DNA of 64,000 nucleotides from CAVTBT01 sp963733065 (lineage in GTDB: Bacteria > Actinomycetota > Thermoleophilia > Gaiellales > Gaiellaceae), in the NCBI GenBank assembly GCA_963733065.1, contig CAVTBT010000005.1:558001-622000 (forward strand), in the 5' to 3' direction. Positions 42,604 through 51,801 of this stretch are shown piece by piece. Position 1 is the stretch's first letter. Every line of letters starts with the position of its first letter. The notes beneath the pieces are model-generated. The model made no database searches and had not been told where the DNA came from. It saw only the letters and a program-made list of their open reading frames with translations. The position numbers were made by a program, and so were the translations under genes.

Positions 42604-43597
42604 TCAGAGGTCCTCGCGCAGGTTCGAAAAGCGGGTGATCACGAACACTCCGGCCACGAGCGCGAACACGAGGAGGACGGCAGAGGCTGCGCCCTGCGGG
42701 TACTGCACGGCGATCTCGACCTTGGACTGGACGATCGTCCCGACGGACGAGATCGCGTTGCCGCCGATCACGCGGACCGTCCCGTACTCGCCCATGGTGA
42801 GCACGAAGATGAAGATCGAGCCGATCACGACGCCCGGCATCGTCTGCGGCAGGATCACCTCGCGGAAAGTCCGGAACCAGTTGCCGCCGAGGTCGCGCGC
42901 CGCCTCGAGCGCCGTGCGGTCGACCTGCGAGAGCGTGAAGAAGAGCGGCGTGACCATGAACAGGATGTACAGCTGGATCATCGCGAGCGTCACCGACAGC
43001 TCCGAGAAGCCCAGCTCCTCGAAGGGCGTGCCGGGGATGCCGAGCTTGCCGAGCAGCTGGTTGAGCGCGCCCTCGCGCCCCATCAGGGGGTACGTCCATG
43101 CGACCGAGCGCGTCAGGTAGCTCGTCCAGAACGGCGCGAGTGCGAGGATGAAGAGCGCGATCTGGTTGCGCAGGCTGTTCACCTTCAGGGCCAGGAAGTA
43201 CGCGACCGGGAAACCGAGGACGAGGCACGCCACGACCGCGATGAGCGAGCGCACGAAGCTCGACAGCATGTTGTCCCAGTAGACGTTGTCGTTGAACAGG
43301 TCGCGGTAGTTGGCGAGCGTCCAGTCGGTGACGAAGCCGGAAGTCGCCCCTACCTGATAGGTCCAGAAGCTGACGAGGACGATGAAGACGAGCGGCGCGA
43401 TGAGGTAGAAGCCCAGCCAGACGAACCCTGGCAACGCCCAGAGCGCTGTCACCCAGCCTCCGCCGTCGCGGGCCCGGCGCCTCGGCTGCGAGCGCCGGTT
43501 CGGCGGTCGGCAGCCGCTGCTCAACGATTTCCTCGGTCTGCTCGATCTCCTCGACGTCGAGCTGTGGCGTGCGATCACTCCCGGAGGAGCTGGACAT
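42604..43597 (-). CDS. ABC transporter permease (PotB-like, one apparent frameshift)
   Basis: About 330 residues. ATG 43597 starts an acidic N-terminal tail (QLDVEEIEQTEEIVEQRLPTAEPALAAEAP) that shifts by one base near 43471-43476 (GGG run) into ARDGGGWVTALWALPGFVWLGFYLIAPLVFIVLVSFW, the first membrane segment. SYLTRSVAWTYPLMGREGALNQLLG and the EAA loop LEAARDLGGNWFRTFREVILPQTMPGVVIGSIFIFVL match PotB-type permeases. The tail overlaps the ATPase 3' end by 23 bases. Without the correction the frame reads back into the ATPase, which gives a false fusion. Confidence 0.82.
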
Positions 43598-44718
43598 CCT
43601 CCTCCTTCCAGGTGATCGTGATCGCTTCGCCCTCGCGGCCGCTGCAGCTTCGCGTAGTCCTCGCCGGGCACCTTGGCGAGCATCCGCTCGCCCTCGGCCG
43701 TCAGGTGGAGCTTCACGAGGTCGCCGAGGAACTCGACGAAAACGATCTCGCAGTCGGCCGAGTTGACCGCCCCTTCGTGGCCGTCCGCGCCGAGCTCCAC
43801 CGCGGCGGCGCGGACGGCGACGACCGCGACGTCGCCCACTGCGTGGTCGGCGTCCTCGGTGCGGACACTCGCCCGTACGGCGCCGTTCTGGACGACGAGC
43901 CGGTCGCCTTCCCGGCTCATCACCTCTCCGTGGATGATGTTGTTGTCGCCCATGAACCGCGCGACCAGCTCCGTCTCCGGCCGGGTGGCGATCGTGAGCG
44001 GATCGGCGACCTGCTGAATGCGGGCGTCGTTCATGACGACGATCCGGTCGGCCATCGAGAGTGCTTCTTCCTGGTTGTGCGTCACGTGGATGAACATCAG
44101 GCCGAGCTGGCGCTGCAGGTTGCGGAGCTCGACGCGCATGCGCAGCTGCAGCAGCCGGTCGAGGTCGCCGAGCGGCTCGTCCAGCAGGAGCGCCTTCGGC
44201 TTCGTGACGAGCACCCGCGCCAGCGCGACGCGCTGCTGCTGCCCGCCGGAGAGCTGGCGGGGCTTGCGGTCGGCGAGCATCTCCAGGCCGACCATCTCGA
44301 GGGACTCCATCGCCTGCCGCCGACGCTCGTCCTTCCCGACGCCGTGCATCTTCAGCCCGAACTCGACGTTCTGGACCACGGTGCGGTGCGGGAAGAGCGC
44401 GAAGTGCTGGAAAACGGTGGTGGTCGGCCGCTTGTGAGGCGGTAGCGAGACGAGCGACTCCCCGTCGAGCAGGATGTCACCGCTCGTCGGAAACTCGTGG
44501 CCGCCGATCATGCGCAGCGTCGTCGTCTTGCCGCAGCCGGACGGGCCGAGCAGCACGACGTACTCGCCGTGGTCGACGTGCAGGTTGAACTCGTCCACGG
44601 CGAGCGTCCCGCCGGGGAACATCTTGGTGACGTCTACGAGGTCGAGGCCCGAGCTACGAACGGAGGGGGCGGCGGCTGCCGCCCCCTCCGTGGTCGTCGG
44701 AGAGCCCCTCTCAGCCAT
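43575..44718 (-). CDS. ABC transporter ATPase (PotA-like, one apparent frameshift)
   Basis: About 380 residues. Walker A is LLGPSGCGKTTTLRMIGG near residue 56, Q-loop VFQHFALFPHRTV, signature LSGGQQQRVALARVLV, Walker B ALLLDEPLGDLD, and H-loop FIHVTHNQEEAL. The C-terminal TOBE region runs through GDVAVVAVRAAAVELGADGHEG to AKVPGEDYAKLQ. One extra base near 43637-43641 then shifts it to REGEAITITWKEEDVQLLRE before TGA at 43575. That ending is typical of PotA (DxVxVxWxxxD). Read uncorrected, the frame would run on into the permease. Downstream of the Tat-exported binding protein. Confidence 0.86.
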
Positions 44719-44721
44719 CCG

Positions 44722-46257
44722 TCAGCTGCTGAGGAACTCGTTGAACTTCCTCACCTGATAGACGTTCTGGGTGTAGAACGAGTTCCAGGCCGTGTACTTG
44801 CAAGAGCGCTTGGCAAACGAGCCTCCGTCGCGCACCTGGCCCTTCTTGATGTCGCCGACGCGGCCGGTGATGCCCGGCAGATCGCTCGGAGCCGCCTTGC
44901 CGTTGTACCAGAAGTCGTACTCGGCGGCCGTGAACGGGGGCCGGGCCGTCGAGCTCGCCCGACCGGACTTGAGCCACGCCGGCAGGTTCTTGCCGTTCGC
45001 GATGTAGTAGCCCTGGCGCATGATCAGCGCGCCGAGGTAGCCCTCGTACATCCAGTTGAAGTAGTTGTACACGGCGTTGAGCTTCTCGCCGGTGACGTGC
45101 TTCGGGATGCCCTGGGCGCTGCACCAGCCGCGCATGCCCTCCTTCGGGAACGCGTAGCGGCAGTTGACGCCCTGCGCCACGAGCAGCGCGACCGCCGGCG
45201 ACCACATCGACTCGATCACGACCTCCTTCGAGGCCATGAGGTTGACGGACTCGTTGAACGTCGACCAGAAGGCGCGGAAGTGGCCGGCCTTCTTGTACGT
45301 GCCGAGGATCTTGAACAGCCTGTCCATCTCGGCCCGGGTCATGTTGCCGAGGTCCTTGAACTTCATCAGGCCCAGGGCCTGGACCGCGTTGCCGAGGTCG
45401 GCCATGGCGATGCCGGGGTCGTTGAGGACGGCGACGCGGCCCCGATGCGTGCGGTTCAGGAGCTCCGCCCACGAGACCTGACCGGGCTGCTTCTTGATCT
45501 CGTCGCCGTTGTAGCCCATCGAGTCCATGTTGAAGTGGGCTGCAGGACCGAGCACCCAGCGGGGCTGAGGCCGGCCGTTGTACGCCTTGTTCGCCTTGTC
45601 GTCCCACCACTGCACGATCTGCTTGTTCGTGCGCGGCCCTTCCTTCGTGAGCGGCAGGCCCGAGGTGCGGTCCGTGTCGACGTACGTGACGCGGTACGGC
45701 GCGTTGCCCTGTCCTGGAGTACAGCTCTTGTTCCCCGGCTGCACTTTGCCCTTCGTGAAGACCGGGTAGAACGAGTTCCACGCCTTGATCTTGTTGCGAT
45801 CGACGGGCTGGAAGTTGCCCGTGGGCCAGATCTGGAAGAACTGGTAGTTGTAGAGCCCGCCGATGTCGAAGCTCGTCGGCGCGGTGATCGACTTCTGCAC
45901 CTGCGCGTTCGTGCTCATCGGCTGGACGTTGAACTTGAAACCGAGGTCCTTCTCGGCCTGCTGCTCGGCCCCCTGCGGCCACTCGACGCCGAGGGTGATC
46001 ACGCGCAGCGTGCCGGTGTACGCCTCGTCGCGTCCGGTCGCGGCGGACGCGCGGCCGGCCATCGAGCCGAGACCGGTCAGCGCAGCGGCCCCGATGCCGC
46101 CCTTGACCATGAGATCGCGACGGCTGATCCCCGACGAATTCGTCGTGGCCCGCTCGATCGTCATGTCGGACATGTCGTGCATGCCGAGCTCGTCCGTGTA
46201 GCCGAGTTGCTCGGCGTACTCGTGCGGATCGAACTCGAGGTCGTCGAGCTCACTCAT
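44722..46257 (-). CDS. ABC transporter substrate-binding protein with Tat signal (PotD-like)
   Basis: A 511-residue extracytoplasmic binding protein of the SBP_bac family used with Pot-type permeases. The twin-Arg motif SRRDLMVKGGIGAAALTGLGSM lies unusually far in (Arg pair near residues 46-47), after an acidic Met- and Asp-rich N-tail. It is followed by an AxA-like site (ASAATG). The mature protein has FDIGGLYNYQFFQIWPTGNFQPVDRNKIKAWNSFYPVF, RGRVAVLNDPGIAMADLGNAVQALGL and ESMWSPAVALLVAQGV, similar to PotD. ATG 46257 follows AAAGGAGAC; the frame further upstream is promoter DNA. The TTGTATACAA operator lies 118-127 bases upstream. Export in a folded state might suit a metal or cofactor ligand. 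Confidence 0.85.
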   Translation of the reverse strand: MSELDDLEFDPHEYAEQLGYTDELGMHDMSDMTIERATTNSSGISRRDLMVKGGIGAAALTGLGSMAGRASAATGRDEAYTGTLRVITLGVEWPQGAEQQAEKDLGFKFNVQPMSTNAQVQKSITAPTSFDIGGLYNYQFFQIWPTGNFQPVDRNKIKAWNSFYPVFTKGKVQPGNKSCTPGQGNAPYRVTYVDTDRTSGLPLTKEGPRTNKQIVQWWDDKANKAYNGRPQPRWVLGPAAHFNMDSMGYNGDEIKKQPGQVSWAELLNRTHRGRVAVLNDPGIAMADLGNAVQALGLMKFKDLGNMTRAEMDRLFKILGTYKKAGHFRAFWSTFNESVNLMASKEVVIESMWSPAVALLVAQGVNCRYAFPKEGMRGWCSAQGIPKHVTGEKLNAVYNYFNWMYEGYLGALIMRQGYYIANGKNLPAWLKSGRASSTARPPFTAAEYDFWYNGKAAPSDLPGITGRVGDIKKGQVRDGGSFAKRSCKYTAWNSFYTQNVYQVRKFNEFLSS

Positions 46258-46374
46258 GTGCCGTCTCCTTTCGCCCCTCGCCTCTCGCGAAGAGCATGCG
46301 CTGACCGGGGCAACGGCCGGCATCGGCGCCGTTCCGCCACAGTGGATGCAAGGCCCCGACAACCAGAATGGTGC

Positions 46375-46384
46375 TTGTATACAA
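46375..46384 (-). promoter_or_regulatory. TTGTATACAA palindrome upstream of the ABC-importer operon
   Basis: Same GCTTGTATACAACCC string as at 21943-21952. It lies 118 bases before the binding-protein start, in the 213-base gap between the NCS1 permease end and this operon. The rest of the gap shows no gene. Confidence 0.55.
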
Positions 46385-46470
46385 CCCGCGCCGCCCACAA
46401 GTCAACCGGCGGTTTCCGTACACGCGAGGCTCGGGACCGTGCGACGACGGCGGCTCCCGGTATTGACATG

Positions 46471-47827
46471 TTACGCGGTCTCCGTCGTCGCGGATTGCCG
46501 GTCGGAACGCGCGAGCAGCGTCTGCTGCAGCGGCTCCAGCGCTGCGTAGGCGACGGCGCCGGCGACGAGGCCCCAGACCACTTTCACCCACGATTGGGGC
46601 ACCGCGGAGTACGCGGCGATGCCGGCCGCCACGGCGACGAGCGCCGCGGCGTTGACGCCGCGCACGTAGCGGTAGCGCCCGGCGGGATCGAACAGCGCCT
46701 CGACGTCGATGCGCTGGCGCTTCGCAAGCAGGTAGTCGGCCAGGACGACGCCGGTCAACGGGGCGGCCACGTTGCCGAGATGCGCGACCCAACGTTCGGC
46801 CTCCTCGATGACGCCGGGGAACGCCGACAGCACGATCGCGGTCACGGCGGCCGCGATCGTGGCGGCGAGGCGGCCGAGCGCAGGCACGGCGTTCACGAGC
46901 GACATGCCCGCGGTGTACACGTTCGTGATGTTGGCCGCGATGCCCTGGACGACGATCGCAGCGAGCAGTAGCACGAGTAGCGGCGCCGACCGTGTGAGCT
47001 CTGCCACCGCGATGAAGGGGTTGAGCTCGCCGGTGGCCGCGGCGGCGTATCCGCCGACGAGGGTGGTGACCGCGACGGCGAGCACCGACGAGGCGAGCAG
47101 TCCGATGCGGATGTCGCGCCGCGTCGGCGTGTAACGGCAGAGGTCGGCGACGTTCGTCACGAGCGTCAGCGAGGCGCCGCACATGACGGTGACATAGGTG
47201 GCGAAGCCGATCCACGTGAGTTGCTGGTCTGGCGACTCGAAGACCCGGCCGACGGAGAAGCGAGGGTCGTCGGAGGCGACGTACAGCGCCACCAGAACGC
47301 CCGTCGAGACGAGCGACAGCGGCAGGACGACGCGGAGGACGTAGCGCATGACGTCGAACCCGAGCACGGCGAGCGTGGCGTGGAAGACGGCCAGGCCCAG
47401 CGCGACCGGTACGAGCGGCGGCTCGTCCGCACCCAGCGCCACGAAGATCGCCTGGATGCCGAGCGCCGCCCGCGAGCGCCTGTGCGGCGAACCAGTAGGT
47501 CGCGGCCACCATCCGGTACGGCGAGCTGAGCACCCTCGCGCCCCAGAGCCCGAGGTTGGACCGCATCGCGACCTGTCCCGGTAGGCCGTAGTCGACGCCG
47601 GGCTGCGCCACGACGACGAGCAGCGCGAACGCGAGCGCCTGGCCGATGACGGTCGCCGCCACCGCCCAGGCGAGGGGCAGGCCGCCGTCCACGACTGCAA
47701 GCGCGCCAAGGACGTACATGACCGGGTTGACGAAGAACGTGAAGTTGATCGCGAAGAGGTCGCGCCAGCCGACCGTGCGGAGCTCGGCCGGGATCGGCTC
47801 GACGCCGTATGCCTCGACCGCCGGCAC
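46471..47827 (-). CDS. NCS1-family permease (cytosine/purine/hydantoin type, one apparent frameshift)
   Basis: About 451 residues with 12 predicted membrane segments. GTG 47827 starts VEAYGVEPIPAELRTVGWRDLFAINFTFFVNPVMYVLGALAV, with the NCS1 N-terminal segment. One extra base in a GGG run near 47469-47471 shifts the frame from ATYWFAAQALAA to ALGIQAIFVALGADEPPL. Later blocks: WIGFATYVTVMCGASLTLVTNVADLCRYTPTRRDI (the xxxxxDYxRYxP motif) and NVAAPLTGVVLADYLLAKRQRIDVEALFD. NCS1 members carry hydantoins, uracil, allantoin or cytosine; in this operon a hydantoin-like or imide ring is the natural cargo. Confidence 0.83.
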
Positions 47828-47836
47828 GATCTACTC

Positions 47837-48712
47837 CTAGGTCGTCGCCGCGGTCTCGGCGCGCGCCGCGGCTTGCCGGCCGCCGTGCCGGGTGAAGAAG
47901 TCGATCACGATCCGGACGTGCTCGGCCGTGTTGTCGAACAGCGTCGAGTGGTTCGAGCCCTGGATGACGGACGTCTCCGCGCCGGGAATCCCGTCGGCGA
48001 TCGCCTGCTGCCCGGCGCCGTTCGGCCCCTGGTCCCAGGGCGTCATGAGGTGGTCCTCGCTGCCGCCGAGGACGAGTGCAGGCGAGGTGATCTTCGGCAG
48101 CCAGCCGGTCAGGTCCATGTCGCACATCGCCTGGCAGGCGGCCGTGAAGACCTCGACGCGGTTCGAGTCGCGCAGGATCTGCTGGATCGAGTCGACGGCT
48201 GCGATGCCCTCGGGCGTCTCGAGGAAGCTCTTCGAAAGCGCCTGCCACGAGATCAGCTCGGCGAGAATCCGGCTCCCCGGGCCGTCCGGGTCGATCCGCG
48301 CGATGTCGATCCAGTTCTTGAAGACGAGCCGTCCCGCGACGCCCAGCTTCGCCGCTGCGCAGTTGATCACGACCGACGTCGTGCGCTCCGGGTACTTGCC
48401 CGCGAAGACGATGGCGATCATCCCGCCCATCGACGAGCCGTGGACGTGGGCCTCGGGTATGTCGAGGGCGTCGAGCAGGCCGGCGACGTCGTCCGCCCAC
48501 ACCTCCATGTCGTAGTGCTGAATCGGCCGGTCCGACTGCCCGTAGCCGCGCATGTCGAAGTCGATCACGCGGAAGCGCTCGGCGATCGCCGGGGTCGCCG
48601 GTGCGAAGTTGAAGTGCCCGAACCCGGCGCCGTGGATCTGGATCACGGGCTCGCCGTCGCCCGAGATCTCGTACCAGAGCTCCACTCCGTTGACCCGTGC
48701 CTTGCCGGTCAT
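47837..48712 (-). CDS. Alpha/beta hydrolase
   Basis: A 291-residue alpha/beta hydrolase. The elbow is VHGSSMGGMIAIVFAGKYPERT near residue 92 (GxSxG), the oxyanion HGAGF is near residue 27, the acid is in LVLGGSEDHLMTPWDQGPNG near residue 213 and the His in IQGSNHSTLFDNT. It resembles esterases/enol-lactonases of the 3-oxoadipate-lactonase type. Close to the hydrolase at 23581, which suggests each hydantoinase block has its own copy. It lies between the DUF3891 gene and the NCS1 permease, on the same strand and with gaps of 9 and 37 bases. Function unknown; lactone or ester opening is possible. Confidence 0.82.
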   Translation of the reverse strand: MTGKARVNGVELWYEISGDGEPVIQIHGAGFGHFNFAPATPAIAERFRVIDFDMRGYGQSDRPIQHYDMEVWADDVAGLLDALDIPEAHVHGSSMGGMIAIVFAGKYPERTTSVVINCAAAKLGVAGRLVFKNWIDIARIDPDGPGSRILAELISWQALSKSFLETPEGIAAVDSIQQILRDSNRVEVFTAACQAMCDMDLTGWLPKITSPALVLGGSEDHLMTPWDQGPNGAGQQAIADGIPGAETSVIQGSNHSTLFDNTAEHVRIVIDFFTRHGGRQAAARAETAATT

Positions 48713-48749
48713 GCGCCCTCCTGGTTCGTCGGTCCAATTCGCCGCCGCC

Positions 48750-49448
48750 TCAACGCTCCACGGTGATCGTGACCCGCTCCGGCGATGCCGCGAGCACGTC
48801 GTCCGCCTCGCCCTTCGCGATCAGCCGCCGTACGAGCGAGAAGCTCGCCGGGCTCTCGCCGAACGGATATGGCGACAGCCGCACGCGCCACGGCGCGAGC
48901 GGCTCCAGCCGGTAGCCCTGGAACTCGGCCTCCTCGCCCGACTCGACGTCGCGCATGCAGAAGTAGAGCGACAGCCGGTCGTACACCTGGAGCAGCACGT
49001 AGTCGGCCTGCCGCTCGCCCGGGTCGCCGCCGAACGTCGCCTCCTGCTCGGCGACGAAGGCGTCGACCAGTTCCTGCACCTCCGGGGCACGGGTCAGCGC
49101 CAGGCCAGGGTCCAGCCCGTAGCGCTGGCGGTAGATGCCGGCGCCGTGCATCGACACGAGCAGTCCCGCCTGCGCGTCCTGCTCGGCGATCGCCGCGATC
49201 CCGGCCCGGTAGAACGCGAGGTGCGAGCGGACGTCGACCTCCAGGAAGTTGACGGGCTTCCCGCTCTCGTCCACGCGCGGCGAGCGCTCCCAGACGGCCC
49301 AGCCGTCGTCGTGGCGCTCCGCTGCGACCACGAGCGAGTCGTGACCGGGGCCCTGCTCGGCCCACGCCCGGGCGAAGGCGCCGGACAGGTCGGCGTGGTC
49401 GGTCTGGAGCACGACCTGCCAGGCGTCGCCGGCGTCGCGGACGATCAT
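48750..49448 (-). CDS. DUF3891 family protein
   Basis: A 232-residue member of DUF3891, a family of unknown function often next to hydantoinase genes. It begins MIVRDAGDAWQVVLQTDHADLSGAFARAW and contains AAERHDDGWAVWERSP (HDxGW) and LLVSMHGAGIYRQRYG, giving a set of conserved His/Asp residues that resembles a metal site of the HD type. LLQVYDRLSLYFCMRD follows. ATG 49448 overlaps the LeuD-like stop by four bases, so it is part of block B. A hydrolase or isomerase role is only a guess. Confidence 0.75.
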   Translation of the reverse strand: MIVRDAGDAWQVVLQTDHADLSGAFARAWAEQGPGHDSLVVAAERHDDGWAVWERSPRVDESGKPVNFLEVDVRSHLAFYRAGIAAIAEQDAQAGLLVSMHGAGIYRQRYGLDPGLALTRAPEVQELVDAFVAEQEATFGGDPGERQADYVLLQVYDRLSLYFCMRDVESGEEAEFQGYRLEPLAPWRVRLSPYPFGESPASFSLVRRLIAKGEADDVLAASPERVTITVER

Positions 49449-49938
49449 CGCGCCACCCGTTGTGCCGTCCACGGCACGAGGCCGCCGGCAGCCTGCAGCT
49501 CGCCGACGAGCGCCGGCATCGGCGCCGCTTCGAAGCGGCCGCCGTCGACCTCGATCTCGCCCGTGTCGGTGTCGATGCGGATCCGGGAGCCCGGCCGCGC
49601 CGCGGCCGCCGCCTCGGGCGCCTCGACGGCGGCGAGGCCGAGGTTCACGCAGTTCCGCCGGAAGATGCGGGCGAAGCTCGCGCCCGACGACCGCCCGCAC
49701 GCCCCATGCGACGAGCGCCTGCACGACATGCTCCCGCGAGGAGCCGATGCCGAAGTTCCGGCCGGTGACGACGATCGCGTCCTCGCCCAGCTGGTCGCGG
49801 AGGGCGGGGTCGTACCCGTCGAAGAGATACGCCTTCATCTCTTCGGGATCGTCGATGTTGAGGTAGCGGCCGGGATACATGCACGTCCGTGTCGACGTCG
49901 TCGCCCGGAATCACCACGGCGCGCCCCTCGACGATCAC
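49445..49938 (-). CDS. LeuD-like hydro-lyase small subunit (two apparent frameshifts)
   Basis: Swivel-domain subunit of an isopropylmalate-dehydratase-like enzyme, 163 residues after removing two bases. The start is VEGRAVVIPGDDVDTD. One extra base near 49877-49882 leads to MYPGRYLNIDDPEEMKAYLFDG and NFGIGSSREHVVQALVAWGVRAVVG (GxGSSREHA motif). A second, at a GGG run near 49683-49685, leads to ASFARIFRRNCVNLGLAAVEAP and a normal LeuD end. Overlaps the LeuC-like gene. Outside a leucine operon this pair may hydrate another alkene diacid, e.g. maleate, citraconate or dimethylmaleate, as known for LeuCD relatives. Confidence 0.82.
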
Positions 49939-51197
49939 GCCGCCACGGCTCCCGGGGCGACGATCTCGCCGGCGACCGCGGCCGCGGCGGCGACGTACGC
50001 ATTCGCGAGCAGCACCTCGGCCTCACCCGAGCCCATCCGTCCCTTGAAGTTCCGGTTCGTCGTTGCCACCGCCCGTTCGCCTGGGCCCAGGACGCCCATC
50101 CCGCCGCCGAAGCAGGCGCCGCAGGTCGGCGTCGACACCATCGCTCCGGCCTCGACGAACGCGTCGAGCAGCCCCTCCCGCAGCGCTTCGCGGTAGACGG
50201 ACTGCGTCGCGGGTACCACGATGGCGCGGCAATCCGGGTGAACCTTCCGGCCGCGCAGCAGCTCGGCGGCCTGCCGGAGGTCGGTCATCGTGCCGTTCGC
50301 GCAGTTCCCGATGTAGACCTGGTCGATTCTCGTGCCGATCGCGTCGTCGACCGGCACCACGTTGCCCGGCAGGTGGGGAAGCGCGACGAGCGGCGGCAGC
50401 TGCTCGAGGTCGATCGTGAGCTCCTGCGCGAACTCGGCGTCGGTGTCCGACCGCTCGCCGCGCCACGGCCGATCGGTCCGCCCGGCCAGATAGGCGGCGA
50501 CCGTCTCGTCGGCCGGGAAGAGGCCCGTCTCCGCTCCCGCCTCGACCGCCATGTTCGCCACTGCCAGGCGCTCGTCGATCGTGAGCGCCTCCGCTCCGTC
50601 CCCGACGAACTCGAGGACGGCATTCGTGCCGCCGCCGACGCCGATCTCCGCGAGCACGGCCAGGATCAGATCCTTGCCGGTCACGTAACGCTGCTTCGCG
50701 CCGGTGAACGTGACCCGGATCGTGGCGGGCACCGCCTGCCAGAACTCGCCGAGGGCGAGGCACGCGGCGATGTCCGTCGAGCCCAGTCCGCTGCCGAACG
50801 CCCCGAGTGCCCCGTACGTGCACGTGTGCGAGTCGCCGCCGGCGATCACCGAGCCCGGCACGATCCAGCCCTCCTCGCACAGGAGCGTGTGCTCGATGCC
50901 GCCGCGGCCCTGGCCGTAGAACGTCACGCCCTGTGCGTCCGACCAGTCCTTCAGGCGCTTCTGCAGCTCGGCCGAGCGCGAGTCCTTCGCGGGCATGAAG
51001 TGGTCGGCGACCATCACCACGCGGTCCGGGTCGAAGACCCGCTCGACGCCCATCCGCTCGAGCGCTCGGAAGGCGACCGGCCCGCTGACGTCGTTCGCCA
51101 TGACGAGATCGCAGCGGAGCATGACGACGTCGCCGGGACGCACGTCGGCGGCGTCGGAGTGCGCGAGCACGATCTTCTCAGCGAGCGTATGCGCCAG
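49935..51197 (-). CDS. LeuC-like hydro-lyase large subunit
   Basis: The [4Fe-4S] subunit, about 420 residues. FYGQGRGGIEHTLLCEEGWIVPGSVIAGGDSHTCTYGALGAFGSG and the cluster cysteines in QVYIGNCANG and TPTCGACFGGGMGVLGPGER are diagnostic, and TTNRNFKGRMGSG follows. Homologues begin TLAEKI(L)A.H. Here TLAEKIVLAHSDAA is in frame just before the first GTG, and the only start that includes it is CTG 51197, with GGAGG 6 bases upstream, inside the end of the isochorismatase-like gene. A CTG start is therefore proposed; GTG 51170 would lose the conserved helix. Context argues against leucine synthesis. Confidence 0.83.
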   Translation of the reverse strand: MAHTLAEKIVLAHSDAADVRPGDVVMLRCDLVMANDVSGPVAFRALERMGVERVFDPDRVVMVADHFMPAKDSRSAELQKRLKDWSDAQGVTFYGQGRGGIEHTLLCEEGWIVPGSVIAGGDSHTCTYGALGAFGSGLGSTDIAACLALGEFWQAVPATIRVTFTGAKQRYVTGKDLILAVLAEIGVGGGTNAVLEFVGDGAEALTIDERLAVANMAVEAGAETGLFPADETVAAYLAGRTDRPWRGERSDTDAEFAQELTIDLEQLPPLVALPHLPGNVVPVDDAIGTRIDQVYIGNCANGTMTDLRQAAELLRGRKVHPDCRAIVVPATQSVYREALREGLLDAFVEAGAMVSTPTCGACFGGGMGVLGPGERAVATTNRNFKGRMGSGEAEVLLANAYVAAAAAVAGEIVAPGAVAA

Positions 51198-51801
51198 CGA
51201 GCTCCTCCAGATGCGCGACGACCTCGTCGAGCGAGACGACGTCGCCGTACTTGGCGTCGATGTCGTAGAGGTTGGCCTCGTGCGCGGCCGGGTTCCGGTC
51301 GCCGACCGCCTCGCGCGGCACGACCGGGCGGTAGCCGTGCTGGATCGCGTCGACGACGGTCGCCCGCACGCAGCCGGAGGTCGAGGCGCCCGTGACGATG
51401 ATGCTGTCGCAGCCCGCCGCGGCGAGCAGGCTCGAGAGTGCGGTGCCGAAGAACGCCGAGGCGAAGAGCTTGTTCAGGACCGGCTCGCCCGGCTGCGGCG
51501 CGATCCTGGGGTCGATCTCCACCCAGCGGCTCCCGGCCTCGAGCGTCAGGAGCGCCGGGATCTTGTCGATGAACGCGGCGGCCGTGGCCTTGTCGCCCTC
51601 GTCGTAGGAGACGGTCGTGTAGACGACGGGCAGCCCGGCGCGCCGCGTCTCGCCGAGGAGCCTGGCGATCGCCTCCACGACGCCGTCGAGCTCGCAGACG
51701 AGCGGCGAGGCCGGGTCGGTGAAGCCGAGGTTGACGTCGACGACGAGCAGCGCGGGGCGCCGGCCGAAGCCGGCGCGCCCGTGGAAGCCATCGTGCTTCA
51801 C
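51178..51801 (-). CDS. Isochorismatase-family amidohydrolase (carbamoylsarcosine- or maleamate-amidase-like)
   Basis: A 207-residue cysteine hydrolase with LLVVDVNLGFTDPASPL (Asp) near residue 19, NKLFASAFFGTAL (Lys region) and IIVTGASTSGCVRATVVDAIQHGY (Cys nucleophile). Similar in layout to the enzyme at 19839. Family members hydrolyse N-carbamoylsarcosine, maleamate or biuret. Being placed after HyuAB and before LeuCD-like genes, it would deamidate the ring-opened product before hydration, which suits a maleamate-type half-amide at least as well as carbamoylsarcosine. GTG 51801 overlaps the HyuB stop (GTGA). Confidence 0.8.
   Translation of the reverse strand: MKHDGFHGRAGFGRRPALLVVDVNLGFTDPASPLVCELDGVVEAIARLLGETRRAGLPVVYTTVSYDEGDKATAAAFIDKIPALLTLEAGSRWVEIDPRIAPQPGEPVLNKLFASAFFGTALSSLLAAAGCDSIIVTGASTSGCVRATVVDAIQHGYRPVVPREAVGDRNPAAHEANLYDIDAKYGDVVSLDEVVAHLEELAGAYAR

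Noticed and set aside
42604..44718. Apparent ABC ATPase-permease fusion protein
   Set aside because: The join lacks similarity to either family, while a neighbouring frame supplies the normal ATPase end and a permease start; two one-base insertions create the false fusion.
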